DNA of 64,000 nucleotides from CAWIKY01 sp963836905 (GTDB lineage Bacteria > Pseudomonadota > Alphaproteobacteria > Caulobacterales > Hyphomonadaceae): the NCBI GenBank assembly GCA_963836905.1, contig CAWIKY010000004.1, positions 265,953 to 329,952 on the forward strand, in the 5' to 3' direction. Below the pieces are notes generated by a model. It was not told where the DNA came from. It did no database searches and saw nothing but the letters and a program-made list of their open reading frames with translations. A program made the translations under genes and the position numbers. Below, one piece after another: positions 42,902 to 51,874 of the stretch. Each line of letters opens with the position of its first letter. The stretch's first letter is position 1.

Positions 42902-45634
42902 TCATCCACGCGAGGGGTGAGAGAGGCGCTTCAACTCGTAAAGCGCTTCAAGAGCTTCGCGCGGGGAGAGCGCATCCGGGTCAATTTCCGCCAGCCGCGC
43001 TTCCAGTTCGCCAGAGAGCCTGCCTGAAACCGGCTCACCCGGTTCGTCCAGCCCCGCCGGTCCATCGCCTGCAAAGAGCGGCATGTCAGAGAGATGACGG
43101 CGGTCGCCTGCATCCTCTTCCAGCCGTTTGAGGATCTGCGCAGCCCGTTTCAGCGTGGAAGGCGGCAGACCTGCCAGCCGCGCGACCTGCACCCCGTAGG
43201 ACTTGTCGGCAGGCCCTGCCACCACCTCGTGCAGTAAGACCAGATCGCCCTTCCATTCGCGCGCCCGCAGGCTGGCATTGGCCGCAAAAGGCAGGCTGTC
43301 GGCTAGCATGGTCAGCTCATGATAGTGCGTGGCAAAGAGCGCGCGGCAGCGGATGACGTCATGCAGGTGTTCGACGGCCGCCCAGGCAATGGCCAGTCCG
43401 TCGAACGTCGAGGTGCCACGGCCCACCTCATCCAGAATGACCAGCGCCCGTTCGCCCGCCTGATTGAGAATGCTCGCCGTCTCCAGCATTTCCACCATGA
43501 AGGTCGACTTGCCGCTGGCCAGATCATCGGAGGCCCCGACCCGCGAAAATACCCGGTCGCACAGGCCGAACCGCATCGCGTTGGCGGGCACATAAAGACC
43601 GGCCTGCGCCATGATGACGAGCAGAGCGATCTGGCGCAGATAGGTCGACTTGCCTGCCATGTTGGGGCCGGTCACCAGTTGCAGCCGCGCCGCTTCCTTT
43701 CCGCCCCCGTCCAGCGCGATGCCGTTCGAGACGAAGCCGTGCCCGGCTGCCTTGAGGGACGCTTCGACCACGGGGTGGCGTCCGCCATCGATCACCAGTC
43801 CGCAGCCCGGCTCAATCTCGGGACGGACAGCGCCCGTCTCACGCGCCAGAGCCGCGCCTGCCAGCGCCATGTCCACCTCTGCCAGCACGGCGGCAAGCTC
43901 GCCCAGCGGCGTGGCTGCGCCAACGACCAGTCCGGCAAGTTCATCGAAGAAGGCCAGTTCCAGTGCCAGCCTCTGTTCGTCGCTCCCTGCGATGCGTTCG
44001 CCAAGTTCGGAAAGCTCTGGCGTCGTGAACCGGCTGGCATTGGCAAGACCCTGCCGGTGGATGAAGGTTTCTGCCGCCGCCCCGCTGCGCAGCTCATCGG
44101 CGGCCTTGGCAGGTACTTCGACAAAATAGCCGAGCATGTTGTTGTATCTGATCTTCAGTGCGGTCACGCCGGTCTCATCCCGGTAGCGCGCTTCCAGACC
44201 TGCGACGAGCTTGCGTCCGTCGCGCTTCGCATTCAGGACTTTTGCCAGTTCGGCGTCGGCTTCGGGACGGATGAATCCGCCCTCTCCTGCTTTCAGTGGC
44301 GGCTCGTCGACCAGCAGCGCGGCCAGCCGTTGGCTGAGGTCTGACAGGGGCGCTGTGCCTGCGGCGGCAAGCTTGGTCGCAAATCCGGCGAGCGGATCGC
44401 CGCTCCCGCGCGCACCGCTTGTCAGAAGGCCCTGCAGCGTTGATGCGGCCCGCACACCGTCCAGCACCAGTTTCAGATCGCGCGGTCCGCCGCGCCCGAG
44501 CCGCAGCCGCGAGCGGGCGCGGTCGATATCCGGGACCCCTTTCAGGATCGCACCCACATCGTCTGCCAGATCGCGCTCTGCAAGAAACGCCGAAATAGCG
44601 TCCAGCCGCGCCTGTATCTGGTCGCGGTCGAGCGATGGCCTGGAAATGCGTTCGGCAAAGGCCCGCGCGCCCGCCGCCGTGAGCGTGCGGTCGAGCGTTG
44701 CGATCAGCGAGCCTTTTCGGGCTCCGCCTTGCGTCTGTTCGATCTCCAGCGAGGCCCGCGTGGCACGGTCGATTACCAGACATGTCTCGCCGCCGCTTCT
44801 GGCGGGCGTATCGAGGCGCGCCATCTCGCCTGCCTGTGTCAGCACCAGATAATCGAGGAGCAGCGAAACGGCGCAAAGCTCTGCCGGCGTCATCTCTCCC
44901 AGCCCGTCGGTGGATGAAAGCCCGAAGGTCTCTTTCAACAGCCGTGTACCATTGCCCGCATTGGCCAGCCGGTCGGGGCGGCGGGTGACGACAGAGCCGC
45001 GGCTCGCGGCGACATCCGGCAGGAAGGCTTCCAGCTTTGCGCTTTCCGTCGCGACATATTCACCGACGGCATAGCCGCCGAGCCGGGCCGCCAGTGCATC
45101 CGGCATTCCTGACCCGTACAGGAACCGGCCCGTCGAGATATCCGCCAGTGCGAACCCGGCCATCGACAGATCGGCGGCAATATGAACCGCACACAGATAA
45201 TTGCCCTGACCGGGGTCCAGAAGCGTATCCTCGCTCAGCGTACCCGCCGTCACGATTCGTACCACGGCGCGGTTGACGATGGACTTCGAGCCGCGCTTCT
45301 TCGCCTCTGCCGGGTCTTCAGTCTGCTCGCAGATCGCCACCCGTTCTCCGGCTCGTATCAACCGCGCCAGATAGGCGTCGGAGGCGTGGTGCGGCACGCC
45401 GGCCATCGGTATGGGCTTTCCCTCGTATTCGCCCCGCTTGGTCAGCGTGATGTCCAGAATGCGCGCTGCCGTTTCGGCGTCTTCGAAGAAAAGCTCGTAA
45501 AAATCGCCCATGCGGAAGAACAGGAGCGCATCGGGGTGGACCGCCTTGATCTTCAGGTATTGCGCCATGAACGGGCTGGCGGCAGGCTTTGCGGTGCCTT
45601 TGTCTCCGGTTGCAGGTTGAGGCTGAGTTGACAT
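42902..45634 (-). CDS. mutS: DNA mismatch repair protein MutS
   Basis: A 910-residue mismatch-recognition ATPase. The N-terminal mismatch-binding domain is marked by DALLFFRMGDFYELFFEDA, the Phe-x-Glu loop. The C-terminal ATPase has Walker A (GPNMAGKST), Walker B (LVILDEVGRGTSTFDG) and the ATHYHEL segment. Length and domain order are usual. It is not next to mutL. It is divergent from the frameshifted S41 gene. Confidence 0.97.
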   Translation of the reverse strand: MSTQPQPATGDKGTAKPAASPFMAQYLKIKAVHPDALLFFRMGDFYELFFEDAETAARILDITLTKRGEYEGKPIPMAGVPHHASDAYLARLIRAGERVAICEQTEDPAEAKKRGSKSIVNRAVVRIVTAGTLSEDTLLDPGQGNYLCAVHIAADLSMAGFALADISTGRFLYGSGMPDALAARLGGYAVGEYVATESAKLEAFLPDVAASRGSVVTRRPDRLANAGNGTRLLKETFGLSSTDGLGEMTPAELCAVSLLLDYLVLTQAGEMARLDTPARSGGETCLVIDRATRASLEIEQTQGGARKGSLIATLDRTLTAAGARAFAERISRPSLDRDQIQARLDAISAFLAERDLADDVGAILKGVPDIDRARSRLRLGRGGPRDLKLVLDGVRAASTLQGLLTSGARGSGDPLAGFATKLAAAGTAPLSDLSQRLAALLVDEPPLKAGEGGFIRPEADAELAKVLNAKRDGRKLVAGLEARYRDETGVTALKIRYNNMLGYFVEVPAKAADELRSGAAAETFIHRQGLANASRFTTPELSELGERIAGSDEQRLALELAFFDELAGLVVGAATPLGELAAVLAEVDMALAGAALARETGAVRPEIEPGCGLVIDGGRHPVVEASLKAAGHGFVSNGIALDGGGKEAARLQLVTGPNMAGKSTYLRQIALLVIMAQAGLYVPANAMRFGLCDRVFSRVGASDDLASGKSTFMVEMLETASILNQAGERALVILDEVGRGTSTFDGLAIAWAAVEHLHDVIRCRALFATHYHELTMLADSLPFAANASLRAREWKGDLVLLHEVVAGPADKSYGVQVARLAGLPPSTLKRAAQILKRLEEDAGDRRHLSDMPLFAGDGPAGLDEPGEPVSGRLSGELEARLAEIDPDALSPREALEALYELKRLSHPSRG

Positions 45635-45722
45635 TCGCGATTGCTAGCGGATCGTCTGACTGAGCGCAAAGCGCAAACCCTGCCGAACCGGCAAATCAAC
45701 ATGCCCGATGGACGCTCTGGAT

Positions 45723-46989
45723 ATGAAACCTGTCGCCGCCCTGGTTCTCGCCGCAATGGCCAGCCTTGGCCTTAATGCAACAGCGCAGGAGATCTCCTGC
45801 CTTCGACCCGGCTGCCGGTTGGGCAGAGTTTGAAACCCTGTTGCGGTCCGAATATGCCTATATCGACCGCACCGATTTCGATGTGGATGCCTATCTGGAC
45901 AGGGTCGAGGCGCTGGCCCTTACCTCAGAGACCGCTGACGAGCTGCGCTCTATCCTCAATCGCGCCACTTACGCCTTCACTGATCCTCACCTGATTATCG
46001 GCCCGCTGACGGACAACGACTTCAACGTCATTCCCACAAGTTCCGACCTCTGGATGGAAAGCCGCGAGGACGGCGTGTTTGTGATCGACGTGAGGCAGGG
46101 AAGCGCTGCGGTCGATGCGGGTATCATGCCGGGCTGGGAACTGGTGTCCGTGAACGGAGCCAGTGTTGACACGCAATTGGCCGCTGTCTTCGGCGGCCTC
46201 ATGGCCAGCCCTACCGTCAAACAGAAAAGCTATGCCGCATCCTTGCTGGCAAACGGCAAGCGGGACGCCGACCGCCAGCTGGTTTTTTCAGATAAGGGCG
46301 TCATACAGGAGATCAGCCTGCCGTCTCCGCAGATTTTCGCCCGTATTGTCAACGAACGTCCCCCGGTATCGACGAACCGTTCGGGGCCCTACGGCATCAT
46401 CAGGGTCAACAACTCGCTTGGCGACAATGAGACCATCACGGCGTTTGACGAGGCCGTGCGCGACCTTGCCGATACCGAGGCCATCATCATCGATCTGCGC
46501 AACACGCCGAGCGGCGGAAATACTGAAACCGCGCGGAGCATAATCGGGCATTTCATCACTGAGGTGCATTCCTATCAGGTGCATGAAATCCCGGCGCTCG
46601 AGCGCGCTTTCACCGTGCCCAGACGCTTCATCGAACAGGCCTATCCGAGGGACCCCGGATATGATGGTCCGGTGCTCGTCCTTGGCGGACGATGGACAGG
46701 AAGCATGGGCGAAGGCCTCGTTATCGGGCTGCACGCTGCCGCAGGTGCCGTCACCATAACCAGTGATATGGCCGATCTTCTCGGCGGTCTCTGGAACCGT
46801 GATTTCACGACGTTCCCCGCACGCATGGATTTTGGCGGCGAGACGCTTTTGCATGTCGATGGAACGCCGCGTGAGGACTATATCGGCGACATCCTTCTGA
46901 CATCTGCCGATACCGCACCTGACGGGACCGATCCCGCTATGGCTGCGGCGCTCGCCTGGCTGCAAGACGCCGATATCGGAGACGACTAG
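45723..46989 (+). pseudogene. S41-family C-terminal processing peptidase, frameshifted
   Basis: A signal peptide (MKPVAALVLAAMASLGLNATAQE) starts at 45723 in one frame; the protease body (PAFDPAAGWAEFETLL onward) is in the next. Dropping one base near 45795, where GAGATCTCCTGCC should read as GAGATC-CCTGCC, joins them into a 421-residue exported protein. The body has a PDZ-like part (GWELVSVNGASV) and the S41 region with IIIDLRNTPSGGNTETARS and the presumed nucleophile in RWTGSMGEG. The second frame alone could start at a TTG at 45766, but that would lose export. The gene is otherwise undamaged. Confidence 0.75.
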
Positions 46990-47194
46990 CGAAGACTGCG
47001 TGGGAACGATGCAGCGTCCGGCCGTGAGTGGAGGCGAACCCGGCCGTCTCTTCGGTCCGATCACGGGTGTTTGCGTGCCCTTCGAAAGGGGTTAAGGCTG
47101 AAATGGCCAGATGAGCGGTTTTTCAGGTTGTGGGGACGGCGTTGCCGGTTCTACGCTGAGCCGCAAGAGATGCCAGCGCCAGGAGTGCCGCAAG

Positions 47195-49501
47195 ATGAGT
47201 TCGAAACGCCCGTCGGTGACCGACGAAGAAGCCCTCGCCTTTCACCGCTATCCACAGCCCGGCAAGCTCTCGGTTATCGCCACAAAGCCGATGGCAACCC
47301 AGCGCGACCTCTCGCTGGCCTACTCGCCGGGCGTGGCGGTGCCGGTGAAGGCCATCGCAGCCGACAAGGATCTGGCTTACGAATATACCTCCAAGGGCAA
47401 TATGGTTGCCGTGATTTCCAACGGGACCGCCATTCTCGGTCTGGGCGATCTGGGACCCATGGCATCCAAGCCCGTGATGGAGGGCAAGTCCGTCCTGTTC
47501 AAGCGGTTCGCCGACGTCGACAGCATCGATATCGAAGTCGACACCCGAGATACCGAAGACTTTATTCGCACGGTCAGGAACATCGGCGATACGTTCGGTG
47601 GCATTAATCTGGAAGACATCAAGTCTCCCGAATGCTTCATCATTGAGAGCCGTCTGCGCGACGAGCTCGATATTCCCGTTTTTCATGACGATCAGCACGG
47701 CACCGCGATCATCGCTGCGGCAGGCCTGATCAATGCCTGCGAGATCACCGATCGCAAGCTTTCCGATATCACGGTCGCCGTCTCTGGCGCGGGCGCGGCG
47801 GGCCTGTCGGTTGCCGGGCTTATCAAGCATCTTGGCGTGCGCGCCGAAAACATCATCATGTGCGACCGGGAGGGCGTGATCTATCGCGGCCGCGAAAGCG
47901 GCATGGACCAGTTCAAGGCGCCGTTCGCGGTTGATACCGACAAGCGGACCCTTGCCGAAGCCGTTGATGGCGCGGATGTATTGCTCGGCCTCTCGGTGCA
48001 GGGCGCGGTCGACAAGGACATGATCAAGTCGATGGCGGCCAATCCAATCATCTTCGTGATGGCCAATCCGGACCCGGAAATCTCCCCTGAGGAGATCATG
48101 GAAGTGCGCGGCGATGCGATCATCGCAACGGGACGTTCCGACTACCCCAATCAGGTCAACAATGTTCTGGGCTTTCCCTACATCTTCCGGGGCGCGCTGG
48201 ATGTCCGTGCACGGACGATCAACGAGGAAATGAAAGTGGCCGCCGCGCAAGCGCTCGCAAAGCTTGCCCGTGAGGATGTGCCTGACGAGGTTGCCGCCGC
48301 CTATCATGGCGCGCGTCCGTCATTCGGCAAGGATTACATCATCCCGGTGCCGTTCGACCCGCGCCTCATCTCCTACATTCCGCCGTTCGTGGCGCAGGCT
48401 GCAATGGACACCGGCGTTGCCCGCAAGAACATTGAAGACATGGCCGCTTATGAGGACGAGCTGGCGCGTCGTCTCGATCCTTCGGCGTCCTTCCTCCAGC
48501 GTATCCAGGGCGCTGTGCGCTCCGACGGTCTGCAGGCCCCGCGGCGCATCGTCTTTGCCGAGGGGGAAGAACCTGCGGTCATACGTGCCGCATACGCCTT
48601 CCAGACGCAGGAACTGGGCAAGGCGATCCTGATCGGTCGGGCAGAGCGTGTGAAGCGCACCATGCGCCAGGTGGGCGTGCCCGAAGGCGAACTCGAGATC
48701 GTAAATGCGCTCGTCTCTGACCGCAATCCCGACTATTTCGACTATCTCTATGAGCGTTTGCAGCGCAAAGGCTATCTCCAGCGCGACGTCCAGCGCCTGA
48801 TCAACAATGATCGCAACATTTTCGGCTCCTGCATGGTTGCGCTGGGGGATGCGGACGGCATGGTCACCGGCGTTACCCGTAACTACGACGTCGCCTTGAA
48901 AGACGTTCTTCTCTGCATAGATGCCCAGCCCGACGAGCCGGTCATGGGCATGTCGGTCATCATCGGTCGCGGCAAGACGGTGTTCGTCGCCGATACCAAC
49001 ATCACCGAATTGCCCTCCGCCGAGGAGCTGGCCGCCATTGCCTGCGAAGCTGCACATGTGGCCGAACGCTTCGGTTTCACGCCGCGTGTTGCGCTATTAT
49101 CCTATTCCACTTTCGGGAACCCGCCCGGCGAGCGGGCGGAAAAGGTTCGCAAGGCGGTCGAGATTCTCGATGCGCGGCTGGATGTGAACTTCGAGTACGA
49201 AGGCGAAATGGGCGCGGACGTTGCACTGCATCCCGAACCTTCGCGGCTCTATCCGTTCTCGCGCCTGACCGGACCGGCAAATGTTCTGGTCATGCCCGCC
49301 ATTCATTCGGCGTCCATTTCGACCGCAATGATGGCGAGCCTTGGCGGCGCGACCGTGATGGGCCCGATCCTGATGGGGTTGAAGCACTCGATCCAGATCT
49401 GTTCGCTGGGTGCGACCGTGTCCGATATCGTGACGCTTGCAACGCTTGCCGCTTACGATGTGAATGTTCGCGAAACTCATGAGGCCCTCAAGAAAGACTA
49501 G
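47195..49501 (+). CDS. maeB: NADP-dependent malic enzyme with phosphotransacetylase domain
   Basis: A 768-residue fusion that decarboxylates malate to pyruvate. The N-terminal malic enzyme domain (to about residue 430) shows GNMVAVISNGTAILGLGDLG, the Tyr/Lys region, VFHDDQHGTA and VSGAGAAGLSVAGL. The C-terminal half is a phosphate acetyl/butyryltransferase-like domain, usually regulatory in MaeB, with RRIVFAEGEEP and GPILMGLKHSIQICSLGATV. The start at 47195 follows AGGAG; the frame open from 47111 is trimmed. It can supply NADPH and pyruvate. Confidence 0.95.
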   Translation: MSSKRPSVTDEEALAFHRYPQPGKLSVIATKPMATQRDLSLAYSPGVAVPVKAIAADKDLAYEYTSKGNMVAVISNGTAILGLGDLGPMASKPVMEGKSVLFKRFADVDSIDIEVDTRDTEDFIRTVRNIGDTFGGINLEDIKSPECFIIESRLRDELDIPVFHDDQHGTAIIAAAGLINACEITDRKLSDITVAVSGAGAAGLSVAGLIKHLGVRAENIIMCDREGVIYRGRESGMDQFKAPFAVDTDKRTLAEAVDGADVLLGLSVQGAVDKDMIKSMAANPIIFVMANPDPEISPEEIMEVRGDAIIATGRSDYPNQVNNVLGFPYIFRGALDVRARTINEEMKVAAAQALAKLAREDVPDEVAAAYHGARPSFGKDYIIPVPFDPRLISYIPPFVAQAAMDTGVARKNIEDMAAYEDELARRLDPSASFLQRIQGAVRSDGLQAPRRIVFAEGEEPAVIRAAYAFQTQELGKAILIGRAERVKRTMRQVGVPEGELEIVNALVSDRNPDYFDYLYERLQRKGYLQRDVQRLINNDRNIFGSCMVALGDADGMVTGVTRNYDVALKDVLLCIDAQPDEPVMGMSVIIGRGKTVFVADTNITELPSAEELAAIACEAAHVAERFGFTPRVALLSYSTFGNPPGERAEKVRKAVEILDARLDVNFEYEGEMGADVALHPEPSRLYPFSRLTGPANVLVMPAIHSASISTAMMASLGGATVMGPILMGLKHSIQICSLGATVSDIVTLATLAAYDVNVRETHEALKKD

Positions 49502-49572
49502 GGCCGGACTGCCATTTCAATTGCCAGACCCGGCAGGGGCTCTACAGTTGCGTTCGCGCAGGGGGCGGGGTC

Positions 49573-50766
49573 ATGGACATAGGCATTGCCGGGGCTGGAA
49601 TAGGCGGGCTGTGTGCGGCTACCTGCCTCGCGCGGGACGGGCACAAGGTCACCGTCTACGACCGGTTTGAAGCACCAAAACCGGTCGGCTCCGGCCTTAT
49701 GCTGCAACCGACCGGACTGGCCGTCTTGCAAGCTCTTGGACTGCGTTCTGAAATCGACGCGCTCGGCGCGCCTATCGAGCGGCTGGAAGGACGAACCGTC
49801 GGTTCGGGCCGACAGGTTCTGAATGTACGGTTCGCAGCTCTGAAGCAGGGCATGACCGCGCTCGGCGTCCAGCGCCGTGCCATTTTCGATGTCCTCTGGC
49901 AGGCCGCCTCGCAGGCCGGGGTCGATTTCGAACTGGGCCGTGCAATCGCTGACTGCAAACAGGCTCAAGGCGCGGCACAGCTGATACTGGAGGGCGCCAC
50001 CACCACCCCGCGCTACGATCTCATCGTTGACGCGCTCGGCGCAAATTCCGGTCCGGCAGGCAGCGAGGCGCGGCATGAACTGCCCTTCGGCGCGCTCTGG
50101 GCGACGGTGCCATGGGCCGATGCCAGTGACATGTCAGGCCACGCGCTCGACCAACGCTATGACGGTGCCCGCCGCATGGCCGGTGTGATGCCATCGGGCC
50201 GGGCCGCAGCAGGCGAACCGCTCACGGCCACCTATTTCTGGTCAATCCCGACTCGCGGTTTCGATGCCCATTGCTCGGCTCCGTTTGCTGACTGGAAGGC
50301 GCAGGCGCTGGATTATTGGCCAGAGTCGGCTCCGTTTCTGGAAACGCTCAATCAGCATGACGACCTGACTTTCGCACGTTATCGCCACCGCAAGATCGCG
50401 CGTGCCGTCGATGGGCGTCTGGTGCATATCGGCGATGCGTGGCGAAGCTCGTCGCCGCAGCTGGGGCAGGGCGCGAACAATGCGCTGCTCGATGCCTATG
50501 CGCTGGCGCTTGCCGTGCGCGGCGAGGGCGAACTCGAAAACCGGCTGGCGGCATATGTGAAATATCGCCGCCTGCACGTGACACTTTTCCATGCGATGAG
50601 CCGGGTGTTTACGCCGGTCTACCAGTCAAACTCGCGGCTCCTGCCGTTTCTGCGAGACACGTTTGCACCGCCGCTGATGGCGATCCCACCCATGCCGAAA
50701 CTGCTCGCCGCGATGGTTTCGGGCGCCATCGGCTCACCGCTGAAAGCCTTGGGATTGCGGCCATGA
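49573..50766 (+). CDS. FAD-dependent monooxygenase (UbiH/PHBH-like)
   Basis: A 397-residue flavoprotein. The FAD motif IGIAGAGIGGLCAATCLARDGHKVTVYDR starts at residue 3, with the second FAD motif near LVHIGDAWRSSSPQLGQGANNALLDAYALA. It resembles aromatic hydroxylases of the PHBH class, including ubiquinone and salicylate types; the substrate is unknown. The C-terminus has a hydrophobic helical segment. It follows maeB by 71 bases. Confidence 0.85.
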   Translation: MDIGIAGAGIGGLCAATCLARDGHKVTVYDRFEAPKPVGSGLMLQPTGLAVLQALGLRSEIDALGAPIERLEGRTVGSGRQVLNVRFAALKQGMTALGVQRRAIFDVLWQAASQAGVDFELGRAIADCKQAQGAAQLILEGATTTPRYDLIVDALGANSGPAGSEARHELPFGALWATVPWADASDMSGHALDQRYDGARRMAGVMPSGRAAAGEPLTATYFWSIPTRGFDAHCSAPFADWKAQALDYWPESAPFLETLNQHDDLTFARYRHRKIARAVDGRLVHIGDAWRSSSPQLGQGANNALLDAYALALAVRGEGELENRLAAYVKYRRLHVTLFHAMSRVFTPVYQSNSRLLPFLRDTFAPPLMAIPPMPKLLAAMVSGAIGSPLKALGLRP

Positions 50767-50827
50767 TGTACAGAAACACCAGCGAACCTGGCAGGAAAGG
50801 ACGAGTGAAATTAGGAAACCGGGCTCG

Positions 50828-51451
50828 ATGAAAGCGCTGGAAGATCTGGGGCGGGTGCGTCTCAGCCCGAACTTCTTCATGCGCGACTTTCTCTATTCGG
50901 AGATCGGCAATTTCTACGGCATTCCCAACATTCCGGACGATCCTGACATAGCCGTTGCCGCGGCGCGCGGGCTCTGCGAAAACCTTCTGGAGCCGCTGAC
51001 GCAGGCCTTTGGCAAGATCTCGATCCGGTCGGCGTATCGCTCGCCGACCCTGAACGACTTTGGCAATGAGAAGGGCCTGAATTGCGGCTCGAACGACTAT
51101 AACCGCGCCCACCATATTTATGACCGGCGCGACGAAGACGGACGGCTCGGCGCAACGGCAACGGTCGTCGTCAATGCCTTCGTCGATCTTTATGATGATA
51201 CCAAAGACTGGCCCGCTCTGGCCTGGTTCATCCACGATCATCTGCCCTATCAGTCCATGTATTTCTTTCCGAAACTGGCAGCCTTCAATCTCAACTGGAA
51301 CGAGGCGGAAGAACGGGCCTGGATCAAGAGCTATGTCTCACCGAAAGGCGTGCTGACCAAAGCGGGTGAGCCCGGACATGAAGGCGACCATTCGTCGTCA
51401 TATGACTATCCGCTATTCCATGACGCAAAGGCGCGATTAACTGGCGGATAG
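50828..51451 (+). CDS. M15-like (peptidase M15A-type) protein with degenerate metal site
   Basis: A 207-residue protein whose first half follows the pattern of phage-type M15A peptidases: LSPNFFMRDFLYSEIG, LLEPLTQAFGKISIRSAYRSP.LN. The usual zinc motif (S-x-H-x-x-G-x-A-x-D) is altered to NDYNRAHHIYDRRDEDG, so peptidase activity is doubtful. The second half (FIHDHLPYQSMYFFPKLAAFNLNWNE) is less familiar. There is no signal peptide. It follows the monooxygenase by 61 bases and may be co-transcribed. Confidence 0.6.
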   Translation: MKALEDLGRVRLSPNFFMRDFLYSEIGNFYGIPNIPDDPDIAVAAARGLCENLLEPLTQAFGKISIRSAYRSPTLNDFGNEKGLNCGSNDYNRAHHIYDRRDEDGRLGATATVVVNAFVDLYDDTKDWPALAWFIHDHLPYQSMYFFPKLAAFNLNWNEAEERAWIKSYVSPKGVLTKAGEPGHEGDHSSSYDYPLFHDAKARLTGG

Positions 51452-51541
51452 GCGCTCTCGGGCCGCTAATCCGCTCGTTTCGGTCCCGAACTTAGTCTCC
51501 GGCCTCTTTCCGGTCATCGCATAGGCAGCTAAACTGCATTC

Positions 51542-51814
51542 ATGACCGATCTGCTTTCCCGGATAACGACTGACCCTGCTCAATGTGGGGGGCGTCCGTG
51601 CATTCGCGGCATGCGGATACGGGTGATCGACATACTCGAGATGCTCGCAGGGGGTATGTCCCATGCCGATGTTCTGGCTGACTTTCCCGATCTGGAAGAC
51701 GCCGACATTCGAGCGTCGCTGGCCTATGCTGCCCGCATGTTCGACCATCCAGTTGTCGTCAGTCAGCGCGGCTACAACGGACGGAGAGAGCCGCAGGTTG
51801 ATCTACAGCAATGA
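51542..51814 (+). CDS. DUF433 protein (VapB-like antitoxin)
   Basis: A 90-residue protein with the DUF433 signature: RITTDPAQCGGRPCIRGMRIRVIDILEMLAGGMSHADVLADFPDLEDADIRASLAYAARM. DUF433 proteins are usually the antitoxin beside a DUF5615 PIN-like nuclease. No such gene follows; an AT-rich foreign gene begins 61 bases later, so the toxin may have been displaced or lost. The C-terminal 20 residues after DHPVVVS look non-homologous. Confidence 0.85.
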   Translation: MTDLLSRITTDPAQCGGRPCIRGMRIRVIDILEMLAGGMSHADVLADFPDLEDADIRASLAYAARMFDHPVVVSQRGYNGRREPQVDLQQ

Positions 51815-51874
51815 GAAGCCTTCCTATCAATTCAGACCAAAAGCTGACGTTTCGTATCGCAAAGCAGTGGCAAG

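Noticed and set aside
43319..44344. 341-residue plus-strand ORF opposite mutS
   Set aside because: Shadow of a conserved gene; no recognisable family pattern.
47123..48307. 394-residue minus-strand ORF opposite maeB
   Set aside because: Shadow of a conserved enzyme gene in a GC-rich genome; no domain seen.
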